From a virus, in IMG/VR virus record IMGVR_UViG_3300044825_003153, positions 1 to 64,000 of that record: 64,000 nt of DNA, one strand, 5' to 3'. How positions within the stretch are numbered: the stretch's first letter is position 1; the number at the start of each line of letters is the position of its first letter. This document shows positions 1 through 7,643 of the stretch, one piece after another. The notes below the pieces were generated by a model. The model was given only the letters and a program-made list of their open reading frames with translations. It did not search any database and was not told where the DNA came from. A program made the position numbers and the translations under genes.

Positions 1-22
1 ATCTGGCCGAGAAGCCGGGACG

Positions 23-508
23 ATGACCAGCCGCGTGCTGATCCTCGGCTGCTCGGCCACCAAGGCCAAGGGGCCGATCCTGATGCCGGCGTGGCAGCGG
101 TACGATGGCCCGATGTGGCGGACCTTCCGCCAGTATTGGGACCGCGAGCGCCATGAAGTCTGGGTCCTGTCGGCCTACCACGGCCTGATCCGGTGCACGA
201 CGAAGATCGAGCTCTACGAGCAAGGCCTGGACGATCCGGATGCCTATTCGGATTGGCGCGGCACGGCCAAGGAGAAGCTGCTCCGGTTCCCCGTCTTCGT
301 CGGCGACCCGCTGCGCAAGCTGCTGGCGCGTGACATCGAGCTGACCGTCATGCTGGGCGAGGGCTACCGTAACGTCATCGGCCAGTGGGAGCTGGTCCTT
401 ACCCAAGCCGGGCCCAGCACGGCCAAGGTTCGATACGTCACGCGGCTCGCCATCGGCGAGCAGCGGGTGGCGCTCAGGCACTGGTTCGAGGAGCACGTCC
501 CGGCCTAG
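23..508 (+). CDS. DUF6884-like protein
   Basis: A 161-residue protein opening with a hydrophobic strand followed by a GCSATK motif, then a W-x-LSAYHGLI block near residues 46-55. This pattern is typical of DUF6884/YaaA-like proteins, small cytoplasmic proteins often found in phages and near nucleotide-modification genes; the biochemical role is not settled. The ATG overlaps a TGA (ATGA, 23-26) that would end a gene entering from outside the left edge, so it is probably translationally coupled to the gene that starts at 63871 if the ends join. Family assignment is by motif only. Confidence 0.7.
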   Translation: MTSRVLILGCSATKAKGPILMPAWQRYDGPMWRTFRQYWDRERHEVWVLSAYHGLIRCTTKIELYEQGLDDPDAYSDWRGTAKEKLLRFPVFVGDPLRKLLARDIELTVMLGEGYRNVIGQWELVLTQAGPSTAKVRYVTRLAIGEQRVALRHWFEEHVPA

Positions 509-540
509 TCTTCCCCCACCTCACCGCACGGAGGTTGATC

Positions 541-915
541 TTGAGGCACCATCCCAGCACCGCGCCCGCCGGCGCGCCGCATCGACACGGCTCGCGCAAT
601 GAGCGGCCGTTCCAGACCGGGCAGCGGCTATGCGACCACCACGGGGTCGCCGCGGCCGTCGACGTCGCCCGCAACCGGGTCCAGCTCCACGCCCCCGTGA
701 GGCTGACCAGCGACGACCTCGCCGACCCCGAGCGGTTGGCCGCGATCGAGACCCACAACGCGAAGCGCTCGGTCGAATCGTTCAATCACTGGCGCGAGGT
801 CCTGATCTGGGTGATGGGCCGGGTGCCCGACCCCGACCGCCGGCGGCTGGGGTTGAGGCCGCGACGTCAGCCGGACCAGCCTACTTCAAACCCGCCGCTA
901 GGCCGCCGCCGGTAG
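541..915 (+). CDS. hypothetical protein with TTG start
   Basis: A 124-residue protein. The start is taken as TTG at 541 because GGAGG at 530-534 sits six bases upstream and there is no ATG in frame. The N-terminal third is basic and poorly structured; residues 50-90 (around RLTSDDLADPERLAAIETHN and HWREVLIWVMGRV) look like two amphipathic helices and are the credible part. It follows the DUF6884-like gene with 32 bases between. No family recognised. The Arg-rich tail is compositionally weak, so the extent is uncertain. Confidence 0.5.
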   Translation: MRHHPSTAPAGAPHRHGSRNERPFQTGQRLCDHHGVAAAVDVARNRVQLHAPVRLTSDDLADPERLAAIETHNAKRSVESFNHWREVLIWVMGRVPDPDRRRLGLRPRRQPDQPTSNPPLGRRR

Positions 916-977
916 GGCGCCAGCACGCGACGCGGACCCCGGCGGGCATCACAGGCCGGGCAACGCGTCGCGGCGCC
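916..977. terminator. long inverted repeat between convergent genes
   Basis: GGCGCC (916-921) plus CGCGACGCG (926-934) can pair with CGCGTCGCG (964-972) and GGCGCC (972-977). It lies exactly between the rightward gene ending at 915 and the leftward gene ending at 988, so a bidirectional terminator is the likely role. There is no clear U-tract on either side. Confidence 0.4.
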
Positions 978-987
978 ATACGGGCCT

Positions 988-1722
988 CTAAGGGGCCTCT
1001 GGCGCGATTTGCCCATCAGTTGACGGCCGTCGCCTGCGTGGCGCCCGTCGCAGACTTTCCGTTGCTGCCTCTGGGGCGCCTTCGGGCGCCCCCTTTTTTT
1101 CGAGCACGAGGCCGATGTAGGTCGTCTGGCTCTTGTCGGGCTTCTGAGCCTGCCAGCGATGCAGGATCTCGGCGTCGAGCTTGGCCGCGAAGTTGGCTAT
1201 GGCCCGATCCAGCACCGCCCCGCGGTGAGCGTTCGGTCGCGGCAAGCCCTTCCGCAGCTTCGCCATGTGGAGCATCGCGTTCGGCATCCCGCCGAGCCGC
1301 ATCTTCAGGGACGTCCCTTCGGTCAGCACCACGCCGATCCGCTCGCCTGGTTCCAGCTGCCGCCGCGCGGCGACGATCGCCGCCTGCTCCCAGCAGCTGC
1401 CGTAGGCGTCCAGATCAAACAGGTTGAACGGCTTCAGGTCGATCGCCCGCAACACCCGCAGATTGTCGCCGACGTAAAGCCGGCGCTCGTCCTTGAACCA
1501 TACCTCGTCGCAGCCGGCGTAGAGCGCGCAGTCCTTCCAGCAGGCCCGGTAGAGCACGCCCTCGCCGGCGAAGGCGTCGAACACGCGGCAGGCTTCGGGC
1601 CCGCCCAGCGCCGCCTTGACGTTCTGGCGCAGGGTGACCTTGGCCTGGAGCAGGGCAGGGGAGCTGTTGGTCTTGACGTTGCGGGCGGTGATGTCGCGCC
1701 CGAACTTGCGGCCGCGCTTCAC
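988..1722 (-). CDS. SAM-dependent methyltransferase-like protein
   Basis: A 244-residue protein from a GTG start that overlaps the stop of the ParB-like gene (GTGA at 1722-1719). The motif VFDAFAGEG resembles the glycine-rich SAM-binding motif I of class I methyltransferases. GCDEVWF follows as a possible motif II, and NLFDLDAYGS lies where a catalytic motif IV would be. Phages commonly carry a ParB-like protein beside a DNA methyltransferase, which supports a DNA modification role. The last 40 residues are Arg/Pro-rich and probably disordered. It lacks a textbook DPPY or NPPY, so base specificity and even methyltransferase activity are inference. Confidence 0.65.
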   Translation of the reverse strand: MKRGRKFGRDITARNVKTNSSPALLQAKVTLRQNVKAALGGPEACRVFDAFAGEGVLYRACWKDCALYAGCDEVWFKDERRLYVGDNLRVLRAIDLKPFNLFDLDAYGSCWEQAAIVAARRQLEPGERIGVVLTEGTSLKMRLGGMPNAMLHMAKLRKGLPRPNAHRGAVLDRAIANFAAKLDAEILHRWQAQKPDKSQTTYIGLVLEKKGAPEGAPEAATESLRRAPRRRRPSTDGQIAPEAP

Positions 1723-2321
1723 AGCTCGTGTTCCTCGGTGCCGATGGACACCGTCACGTCCGGCAGCTCGCCCATCACCGTCTGCAGCCTCAGGAGCGCG
1801 TCGGCCTGTTGCGCGAGCGGGCCCTTGACCACGATCCAGAACTGGTCGTCGACCGCCGACGTGTCGATCGTGATCACGTCGACGTCCTGCTCCTCCAGGG
1901 CCGCGATTTCCTTCTCGGCCTCCTCGTCGCTGTAGCCCACGGCCAGCCATAGCTCCTCGTCGATCTCGCGCAGCAGCTGCGCCGCCTTTGCGGTATCGTT
2001 CTGGCCCAGGTCAGCCAGCCGATTGTCGCCGAGCATGAACGCATCCGCGACCCGCTGAGGCACCTCCCACAAGGCCACGTTGATCTCGCTGAGGCCGGCC
2101 AGTCGCATGGCCTCCCAGACCCCGTGGCCGGCGACGATCATCTTGTTCGCCGCCCGCACCAGGATCCGCTTGGGCTGACCGAACTCCCGGATGGAAGCAC
2201 CGAGGCGCTCAAGCTGCTCTCGCGGGTGGGTCTTCGCGTTTTTCGGGTTGGGCACCAAGCTCGACAGGGCCACGGTTGCCTCGGTGATCGGGTACCTTTC
2301 CTCGGCCCGGGGCTTCGCCAT
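1719..2321 (-). CDS. ParB/Srx-fold nuclease-like protein
   Basis: A 200-residue protein. Residues 18-100 show the ParB/sulfiredoxin pattern: a strand, NPKNAKTH, then the helix REQLERLGASIREFG, then ILV...MIVAGHGVWEAM (the GHxR-like box), and later a LGDNRLADLGQND motif seen in phage ParB-type proteins linked to DNA methylases. The C-terminal half has an acidic stretch. The ATG overlaps the previous stop (ATGA at 2321) and its own stop overlaps the methyltransferase start, so the pair is coupled. The likely role is DNA binding or nicking in a modification or replication module; function is inferred from family. Confidence 0.8.
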   Translation of the reverse strand: MAKPRAEERYPITEATVALSSLVPNPKNAKTHPREQLERLGASIREFGQPKRILVRAANKMIVAGHGVWEAMRLAGLSEINVALWEVPQRVADAFMLGDNRLADLGQNDTAKAAQLLREIDEELWLAVGYSDEEAEKEIAALEEQDVDVITIDTSAVDDQFWIVVKGPLAQQADALLRLQTVMGELPDVTVSIGTEEHEL

Positions 2322-2596
2322 CAGAGCTTCTCCGCGACGTAGATCATGCGGCCGTCGGGTCCGCGGTGCTGCTTGAGCGCCAGCTCGCCCGAGCCAATCA
2401 GCAGCGACCGGATGTGGCCGCACGGCGGTGGGGTCACGACCGGCCATTCGCCGCGGCTGTGCTCGAGCGCATAGCGGGCTGTTGCGTCGACCGCCCGGCT
2501 GCGCGTGCGGTCATAGGCGAGGTGGCCGACGTGATAGCGGCACTGCTGGCCCGGCTGGGCTCGCAGGAGCCAAGCCTCCAGCTCGGCTGCCGTCAT
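2321..2596 (-). CDS. hypothetical protein
   Basis: A 91-residue protein starting MTAAELEAWLLRAQPGQQC. The start at 2596 lies inside the end of the upstream gene (86-base overlap), while the stop overlaps the ParB-like ATG by ATGA. Contains a CRYHVGHLAYDR segment and a C-terminal half ending GRMIYVAEKL. Small phage proteins with an AW-L-A-PG-x-x-xYHxGxLA pattern are frequent in alphaproteobacterial phages; their role is unknown. Confidence 0.65.
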   Translation of the reverse strand: MTAAELEAWLLRAQPGQQCRYHVGHLAYDRTRSRAVDATARYALEHSRGEWPVVTPPPCGHIRSLLIGSGELALKQHRGPDGRMIYVAEKL

Positions 2597-2864
2597 GACC
2601 GGCCGGGCCGAGTATCTCGGGGTCGAGCTCAAACTGGATCCCTGCGTCATCGAACGCCCTCTGTGCCCGGCTGGTGGTCCGCAGCAAGGCCGCCAAGTGG
2701 ATCGCCATCGGCTCCAGCGTGAGGCCGCAGTCCCTGGCCTCACGCTCGACCGCCATCAGTTCGACCTGCAGCCGTAGCAGCTTCGCCCGCAGGTCCCGCA
2801 CCTTGCGCGCGAAGCTGTCGGCCAGCGTCTCTTCGGCGGCTGGCTTGATGCGGACCTCGCGCAT
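2511..2864 (-). CDS. hypothetical helical protein
   Basis: A 117-residue protein. Residues 1-75 form a long amphipathic helical region (KVRDLRAKLLRLQVELMAV), likely a coiled coil. The last 30 residues overlap the next gene in another frame and are low-complexity, so they may matter little. It lies nine bases after the HTH gene in the leftward operon. No family recognised. Confidence 0.6.
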   Translation of the reverse strand: MREVRIKPAAEETLADSFARKVRDLRAKLLRLQVELMAVEREARDCGLTLEPMAIHLAALLRTTSRAQRAFDDAGIQFELDPEILGPAGHDGSRAGGLAPASPAGPAVPLSRRPPRL

Positions 2865-2873
2865 CCGCCCCCG

Positions 2874-3119
2874 TCATATTCCGGCCGCATAGCGTTGCAG
2901 CCGGATTCGCACAGGTGGCGCGCGCAGCCAGTCGACCGGGCTGATCAAGGCCCCACGATCCGACCAACCCGGGTCAGGCCCGAGCTCGATCCGCTCCATC
3001 CAGTCCCGGATGGTGGCGCGCGAGACTGCGAACTCGGCCGCGAGCTGCGAGACGCTTCGGCCCTGGCGGCGGAGTTGGACAATCCGCTGCGCCGTGGCCT
3101 CGTCGTACTTGGGCGTCAT
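2874..3119 (-). CDS. small helix-turn-helix protein
   Basis: An 81-residue protein. Residues 9-41 form a clear resolvase/transposase-type helix-turn-helix: QRIVQLRRQGRSVSQLAAEF followed by AVSRATIRDWM. There is no catalytic domain, so it is probably a DNA-binding regulator or a replication accessory. Its ATG overlaps the stop of the upstream gene (ATGA-like, 3116-3119), which argues for cotranslation with the putative helicase loader. Confidence 0.75.
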   Translation of the reverse strand: MTPKYDEATAQRIVQLRRQGRSVSQLAAEFAVSRATIRDWMERIELGPDPGWSDRGALISPVDWLRAPPVRIRLQRYAAGI

Positions 3120-3781
3120 GTCCGCCCTCCCGTGCCGCGCAGCGTGGTCCGGTAGATCTGCGTCACCGGCGGGGGCGGCGAGCCATGGTCGAGGATCGGT
3201 TCCTCGCCGGTCAGCGCGTGGTAGGCTTCCAGCATCCGCGGCGTCGCGTAGGCCGCCGCCATCGGCGGCGCCCCCAGATGCCGCCTCGCCCAGGCCTCCA
3301 TGGCGCCGCCAACCGCGGCACGCCGCCGCTCTTCGTCGATCTGCCGCAGCCCGCCGGATGGCCGGACCCGCGACCAGACGTTCGCGGCCTCGGCCCAGAA
3401 GTTGCGCAGCTGGTTCGGGTCGCCGCCGCAGAGATCGGGCACGTCGCGGGCGAACCCGCCCAGCAGCAGAACAGCTTCGTTCCGCATGTGGGCCGACAGC
3501 TGGCCCAGGTCCTGGATTTGCTTGGCCTCCAGGGCCTCGGCGGCAGCGCGCTTCTCCGCGAACTCCTTGGCGAGTTTCTTCAGCCGCGACACCGTCGGGA
3601 ACCGATCGTCCTCGTCGAGGGTTGCATCGCAGGCCGCCTTCAGGTCCCGGTAGTCCACCGCCTGCAGCCGCTCGACGTAGATCGCCAGCTTCCAGGCGAT
3701 CTGCTCCTTGGTGGCGGAGCCGCTCCCGTAATGGTTCCACAGCTTAGTGAGGCAGTCCTGGACCGCCTGTACCGTTGCCAT
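3116..3781 (-). CDS. putative replication accessory / helicase loader-like protein
   Basis: A 221-residue helical protein with no recognised catalytic motif. It overlaps the end of the replication initiator gene by 38 bases. In many phages the gene just after an O-like initiator encodes a P-like helicase loader. The N-terminal LTKLWNHYG and DDRFPTVSRLKKLAKEFAEK segments resemble such small replication proteins, but this is by position, not by a diagnostic motif. The start is the ATG at 3781 (MATVQAVQD). Confidence 0.5.
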   Translation of the reverse strand: MATVQAVQDCLTKLWNHYGSGSATKEQIAWKLAIYVERLQAVDYRDLKAACDATLDEDDRFPTVSRLKKLAKEFAEKRAAAEALEAKQIQDLGQLSAHMRNEAVLLLGGFARDVPDLCGGDPNQLRNFWAEAANVWSRVRPSGGLRQIDEERRRAAVGGAMEAWARRHLGAPPMAAAYATPRMLEAYHALTGEEPILDHGSPPPPVTQIYRTTLRGTGGRT

Positions 3782-4691
3782 CGTTTCCGTCCATCGTTGC
3801 CAGGGTTTGGTTGAAGATTTCGAGCGCGCCCTCCAGGACGCTCGGTTTTTCCATGGTTGCCAGATGCTTTGCGCTCTCCACGGCGGCAAAGCGGTTGATT
3901 TCACCACTCTCGATCACACGGCGAACATACTGGATCGGGTCGCGCATCCTCCTGCCGATCGCTTCCAACAGCCGGCCCTCGACCTTGGCCGCCGACCCGC
4001 ACTGCAGGACCAGCAGCTCAACCAGCCGCTCGACCCCGCGTCGACTGTTGCGCAGCTCGTAGAACGGCATGAGCCCGTCGATCAGCTCGGTCGAAACCCC
4101 ACCTGCAATCTCCTGCCCCCGCCCCGGCGCGTCAGCGCCGTCCTCTCGCGGAGTCGGAGTCTCCGATAGGGCGGCAGGAGATTCAGAGTCTTTCTTCTCT
4201 GACTCTGAATCTGTTCTGTTCTGGGGTAACGCGTTACGATCCGTTACGGCTGCGTTACGCTTGTTACGCTTGGCTGGTCGCGGCGCAGCAGTGGCGCGCT
4301 CGCGCTCAGCATCATCGGGTGGTCCGTCTTCGTTGGAATTGCTGGATTTTTCCGCCTTCCGGGCGCGGTATCGGCGCATCCTTTCGGCCGCCGTCGCATC
4401 GCTCGGCTGGCGCTTCCCCCAGGCCTTGATTCGGTCATCTGGAAGGATCATTCCGCGTGCACGGAACGCCTGCAAAAGACGCTCTGCGTCACTCTCCGTA
4501 ACGTCAATCGTAACGGCCAGCAGCTCCGCGGAGTAGCCGGCCATCGAACCTCGGTCGTCCCGATCGCTCGCGTATTCGAGGCAGGCATCCCACGCCGCGA
4601 TGGCGAAGGGGGTGGGCACCTGGGCCGATCTCGCCACCAACCGCAGCTTGGGGTCGGCGCACGTCCCATGATACCGGCGATACCAGTCCAT
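3744..4691 (-). CDS. phage replication initiator-like protein (winged helix)
   Basis: A 315-residue protein. Residues 1-90 (MDWYRRYHGTCADPKLRLVA, then a helix-rich region with ITLDV-like turns and AFRARGMI) match the N-terminal winged-helix domain of phage replication organiser / O-like proteins. A charged linker full of Ser, Glu, Arg and Asn follows (about 110-185), then a helical C-terminal domain. It probably binds the origin and recruits the helicase with the next gene's product. An origin could lie in the linker-coding DNA, as in lambda O, but I see no clear iterons there. Confidence 0.65.
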   Translation of the reverse strand: MDWYRRYHGTCADPKLRLVARSAQVPTPFAIAAWDACLEYASDRDDRGSMAGYSAELLAVTIDVTESDAERLLQAFRARGMILPDDRIKAWGKRQPSDATAAERMRRYRARKAEKSSNSNEDGPPDDAERERATAAPRPAKRNKRNAAVTDRNALPQNRTDSESEKKDSESPAALSETPTPREDGADAPGRGQEIAGGVSTELIDGLMPFYELRNSRRGVERLVELLVLQCGSAAKVEGRLLEAIGRRMRDPIQYVRRVIESGEINRFAAVESAKHLATMEKPSVLEGALEIFNQTLATMDGNDGNGTGGPGLPH

Positions 4692-4694
4692 GAG

Positions 4695-4889
4695 CTAGGC
4701 CCCCCGCGCAGTAACGCGGTGAGCCCGGCGAGCCTTGTCGGCTTGCTTTTCCGCTTTTCCTGGACTAGATAGGTAGCTGCTGAGGATGCCGTGGCTGGAC
4801 ACGGTCAAGCCTTTCTCCGGGCTGCCACCCGGGGTAACTGCCTGAGGCCCGGGGTCGCCACCCCGGGCCTTTCGCTTTGTATAGACCAT
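4695..4889 (-). CDS. small basic hypothetical protein
   Basis: A 64-residue basic protein starting MVYTKRKARGG. Its ATG overlaps the stop of the upstream gene (ATGA, 4889) and its stop falls four bases before the replication initiator ATG, so it fits the coupled operon exactly; that packing is the main argument that it is real. It encloses a strong inverted repeat at 4846-4869. No family recognised. Confidence 0.5.
   Translation of the reverse strand: MVYTKRKARGGDPGPQAVTPGGSPEKGLTVSSHGILSSYLSSPGKAEKQADKARRAHRVTARGA
4846..4869. repeat. perfect 10-bp inverted repeat
   Basis: GGCCCGGGGT and ACCCCGGGCC flank a CGCC loop; read on the + strand it is followed by TTTCGCTTT. It sits inside a small leftward gene, so it is oriented as a terminator for rightward, antisense transcription, or acts as an RNA structure in the leftward message just ahead of the replication initiator. 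Confidence 0.55.
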
Positions 4890-5113
4890 CACGATTTCTC
4901 GGACGGCGCAAGACGGTCCGTATCGGGAACAGATCCAGGTCGCTTGGACCACTGTCGCAGGCGTCGAGTATTTTCACGCGCATTGTCGTGCGACTTACGC
5001 GGCGAATAGTAACGCACGTCCGACTTGCGATCGCTCTGACGCACACGACGGACCATCATGTGCAGTCGGTGCGCGTCCTGATCCATCCGCTCGGGCTTGG
5101 TCGCTGGCTTCAT
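4889..5113 (-). CDS. basic hypothetical protein
   Basis: A 74-residue very basic protein rich in Arg, Lys, Asp and Ser (for example VRRVRQSDRKSDVRYYSPRK). It is coupled on both sides by ATGA overlaps (5113 and 4889). It could be a nucleic-acid-binding accessory of replication; no family recognised. Confidence 0.55.
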   Translation of the reverse strand: MKPATKPERMDQDAHRLHMMVRRVRQSDRKSDVRYYSPRKSHDNARENTRRLRQWSKRPGSVPDTDRLAPSEKS

Positions 5114-5628
5114 CAGACTTCTCCGGGCAGGAAGACGCAGATCTGGCTGTAGGACGGCTCGGCGCCGACGTCGCGCCACTCCAGGACGCAGACATGCGTC
5201 CGGCCATCAGGCGATGGCTGGGCCACGTTCCAGTCGATGGCCTGGCAGACGTCGGGCGCCACCTCCACGCCTTCCTTGCCGTCGACTGTGGTGCACATGG
5301 AGCTCGGCCGGCAGTCGCGGTCGCTGCAGCAGGCTGGCGGGTACCAGTCGTGGGATGCCGCCGGGGATGCCGCCAGCAGGATGGCGAGAAGAGCCGCCTT
5401 CTTCGAGCGCCTCGGCGCCGGCGGGGATACGAACCCGGTCTCGACGGGGATACCGGCCTTGTCGCCGCAGTCGGGGCACAAGGTCCGATCCTTGGCGTCC
5501 CGGCGCCAGCCCTCTGCTGTCAGCTCGGCCGCCGCGGCCAGGACGTCCCAGGCGTTGTTCAGTGGCACGTCCCGGCTCTTGCGGCCGCAGACGCAGGTTC
5601 GTGAGAACACCGCCCCTGAGTCGCTCAC
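5113..5628 (-). CDS. zinc-ribbon plus membrane segment plus Cys-rich domain protein
   Basis: A 171-residue protein from a GTG start overlapping the previous stop (GTGA). Residues 12-60 contain CVC and CPDCG, a likely zinc-binding ribbon. Residues 75-92 are hydrophobic after KK, like a signal peptide or membrane anchor (AALLAILLAASPAAS). The rest is Cys-rich, beginning HDWYPPACCSDRDCRP, a pattern otherwise seen in small secreted proteins. No ATG, GTG or TTG lies in frame between the two halves, so they appear genuinely fused. If membrane-inserted, the zinc ribbon would be cytoplasmic and the Cys-rich part periplasmic. Function unknown. Confidence 0.6.
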   Translation of the reverse strand: MSDSGAVFSRTCVCGRKSRDVPLNNAWDVLAAAAELTAEGWRRDAKDRTLCPDCGDKAGIPVETGFVSPPAPRRSKKAALLAILLAASPAASHDWYPPACCSDRDCRPSSMCTTVDGKEGVEVAPDVCQAIDWNVAQPSPDGRTHVCVLEWRDVGAEPSYSQICVFLPGEV

Positions 5629-5867
5629 AGCGGCGAATCCACGATGTCGGCCACCGCGCGCAGGTAGGCGCCAAGCATGGCCCGCTGCTCGACCGTCATG
5701 CCGAGCGCGTCGCGCGGCATGTACGAACCGAGGGCACCGGCCAGGAAGGCCCGCAGCTCGCGGGACCGCGGGACGAACACGGGATCGTCGCCCACGACAC
5801 CGATGGGGCGCCAGCCCACCAGCAGCTCGACGAACTCCGTCGCCGCCTCTTCATCGGGCTTGATCAC
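5625..5867 (-). CDS. hypothetical protein
   Basis: An 80-residue, mostly helical protein starting MIKPDEEAATEFVELLVGW. Both ends overlap neighbours by four bases (5867/5864 and 5628/5625), typical of translational coupling in this operon. It directly follows the RusA-like gene. No family recognised. Confidence 0.65.
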   Translation of the reverse strand: MIKPDEEAATEFVELLVGWRPIGVVGDDPVFVPRSRELRAFLAGALGSYMPRDALGMTVEQRAMLGAYLRAVADIVDSPL

Positions 5868-6478
5868 GCGATGTGCTCCCAGAACGGTGGGGATGGCGCC
5901 CGGCGAACGCGGATGCGCAGACCTTCAACCGGCGCGAAGTAGCGAACCAGCTGGATGTCCACGACCTGTGTGTCGTCGACCCAGACCACCTTGTTCGCTG
6001 CGTCCGAGACGAGCTTGATGATGTTGTCGCTGTCGGGCTTGGCCGTCGGCCTGATGAGGTTGGCCTCGGCGTCGGCTTTCTTGCGCTTCGACCAGCTCAG
6101 CGTGATCGCCTTACGCACGTCGATCAGCAGCTGGACCGGGAAGCGTATCAGCTCGAACCCTGGTGGCAGCGCCAGGGTCAGGACGCCCTTGAGATCCTTC
6201 TCGGCGTCGATCGTCTTCTGCGGCGTGTGCATGTGGGGCACGCCGTTCCTGGTCGACCAGCGATTGCGGCCCTTGCCGATGAGCAGATGGTTCCAGGTGG
6301 CATCGACGAAGTCGTAGCCGACCTGCGGGCTCACCGGCGGGCGAGAGGGGGCCGATTCAGCGTAGGCGGTCGGGGGCAGGGGAGGCGGGGAGGGCGGTGG
6401 CGCAGGGCGGCGCTTGCCGGTGGTCGTGTCGTACCCCAGCAGCTGGAGCTGCGCCTCGGTCGGCCCTCCCCGCGACAT
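5864..6478 (-). CDS. rusA: RusA-family Holliday junction resolvase
   Basis: A 204-residue protein. Residues 1-55 are a Pro-rich extension. The rest carries the RusA signature KPDSDNIIKLVSDAANK, then VVWVDDTQVVD, whose aspartates bind the catalytic metal. RusA dimers cut four-way junctions and phages use them to resolve recombination or replication intermediates before packaging. RusA is usually about 120 residues, so the N-terminal extension is unusual. It lies in the leftward replication operon, ten bases after the large unknown gene. Confidence 0.85.
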   Translation of the reverse strand: MSRGGPTEAQLQLLGYDTTTGKRRPAPPPSPPPLPPTAYAESAPSRPPVSPQVGYDFVDATWNHLLIGKGRNRWSTRNGVPHMHTPQKTIDAEKDLKGVLTLALPPGFELIRFPVQLLIDVRKAITLSWSKRKKADAEANLIRPTAKPDSDNIIKLVSDAANKVVWVDDTQVVDIQLVRYFAPVEGLRIRVRRAPSPPFWEHIA

Positions 6479-6487
6479 GGCACGGCC

Positions 6488-7540
6488 TCAGTTGAGGCCG
6501 CCGGCGGCGCGGCGGCGACCGCCCGCGCGGCGCTTGGGTCCCGCCGGCGGCGGGGGCAGGAGGCCCTCTTCGGCCTCGCCGGTATCCCCGTTTCCGTTCG
6601 TCGGGGATGCCGCAGCGTCCTCCGCGTCGAGGTGCTCGGCAATCGCCGTCATGTCCGGCTCGGCGGCACCGTTGCCGGCGCCGTCCACCGGGGCAGGGGC
6701 CTCGGGTTGCGGCTCGGCTTCCTGCGGCACCGCGCCGAAGTGCACGGCGACCATCAGGGTGCAGGTCGACTTGCCGCTGTCGTCGATCAGGGTCAGGACG
6801 AACTTGTCGCCGTCGAACTCACTGGCCTCGGGCGCCACGTAGGCGATCAGGCTCGGCCGGGTGTCGAAAATCTCCGCGTTGCCGGCGACTTTGACCAGGC
6901 CATGCTCGGCCGGGCCGAAGGCGAAAGTGTGCGCGCCGAAAGCACGGGCGTCGAACTCGAGCCTTCCGCCCAGCTCGACCCAACGATCCAGCCTGGGATC
7001 GGGCTCGGCCAGCATTTCGACCAGTTGGATCACCGGCTCGGCGGCGGTGAAGTCCTCGCGGGTGAAGCGGCGACGCGGCGGCGGCGGCGGGTTATCGCCC
7101 AGCATGTCGCCCTGGTCGGGCACGCCCATCTGCGGCTGCCGCTCACCGAGGTAGGGCGCGCTGTCGGCTACCCAGAGCTGACAGTTGAGCCCGACGGCCA
7201 TGCCGAGCTGGGTCAGCGAATCCAGGGTCCGCGGCACCTTGAGGTGGACCTTGATCCCCTCCTTGACGTCGACCTTCTCGACCGCGGCCTCGATCGTGCG
7301 CTTGCCGTCGGTGGCGATGATGTTCACCGCTCGGACCACAAGCTGCCGGGCCCGCGCGGTGATCCGGTCGATCAGGGCCTGCTGCTCGTCGTAGCGCAGC
7401 TTGTGGAACGGCTGCCCGTCACGGGCCGCCTTGATCTCGGCGAGCACGAGATCACGGATGTCGCCCGACATGGTGTCGCGGGCGAGGAGGATCCCGGCCG
7501 GAACGTCCGGTTCGGGGTTCGGTTGCTGGTCGGTGCTCAA
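6488..7540 (-). CDS. hypothetical protein, first gene of the leftward replication operon
   Basis: A 350-residue protein. The start is TTG at 7540, chosen because GGAG (about 7547-7550) sits at the right distance and the protein then begins just after the terminator hairpin. Residues 25-130 are helical with a conserved-looking core (EQQALIDRITARARQLVVRA). Residues 175-275 form a second beta-rich domain (FGAHTFAFGP, SLIAYVAPEASEFDGD), followed by an acidic, Pro/Gly-rich and finally Arg-rich tail typical of a disordered end. No family recognised. It is the first gene after a strong terminator, so its expression may need readthrough or antitermination. Confidence 0.7.
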   Translation of the reverse strand: MSTDQQPNPEPDVPAGILLARDTMSGDIRDLVLAEIKAARDGQPFHKLRYDEQQALIDRITARARQLVVRAVNIIATDGKRTIEAAVEKVDVKEGIKVHLKVPRTLDSLTQLGMAVGLNCQLWVADSAPYLGERQPQMGVPDQGDMLGDNPPPPPRRRFTREDFTAAEPVIQLVEMLAEPDPRLDRWVELGGRLEFDARAFGAHTFAFGPAEHGLVKVAGNAEIFDTRPSLIAYVAPEASEFDGDKFVLTLIDDSGKSTCTLMVAVHFGAVPQEAEPQPEAPAPVDGAGNGAAEPDMTAIAEHLDAEDAAASPTNGNGDTGEAEEGLLPPPPAGPKRRAGGRRRAAGGLN

Positions 7541-7552
7541 AGGTGTCTCCGC

Positions 7553-7587
7553 AAAAAGATGGGTCGGCAGCGGTTGCCGCCGACCCA
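7553..7587 (-). terminator. leftward intrinsic terminator between Cro-like gene and replication operon
   Basis: Read leftward, TGGGTCGGC pairs with GCCGACCCA (arms 7579-7587 and 7560-7568, one internal mismatch), followed at once by TCTTTTTG. It separates the Cro-like gene from the replication genes and ends just before the TTG start of the next gene. Confidence 0.75.
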
Positions 7588-7643
7588 GGTCCCATGGAGG
7601 AAATGACCGACGGGCTTGCCCAACCCGCCGGGTGTCCGGGGCC

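Noticed and set aside
1061-1085. CAGCAACGGAAAG on the minus strand inside the methyltransferase gene
   Set aside because: Resembles the leader motif but is inside coding sequence with no start codon at the right distance.
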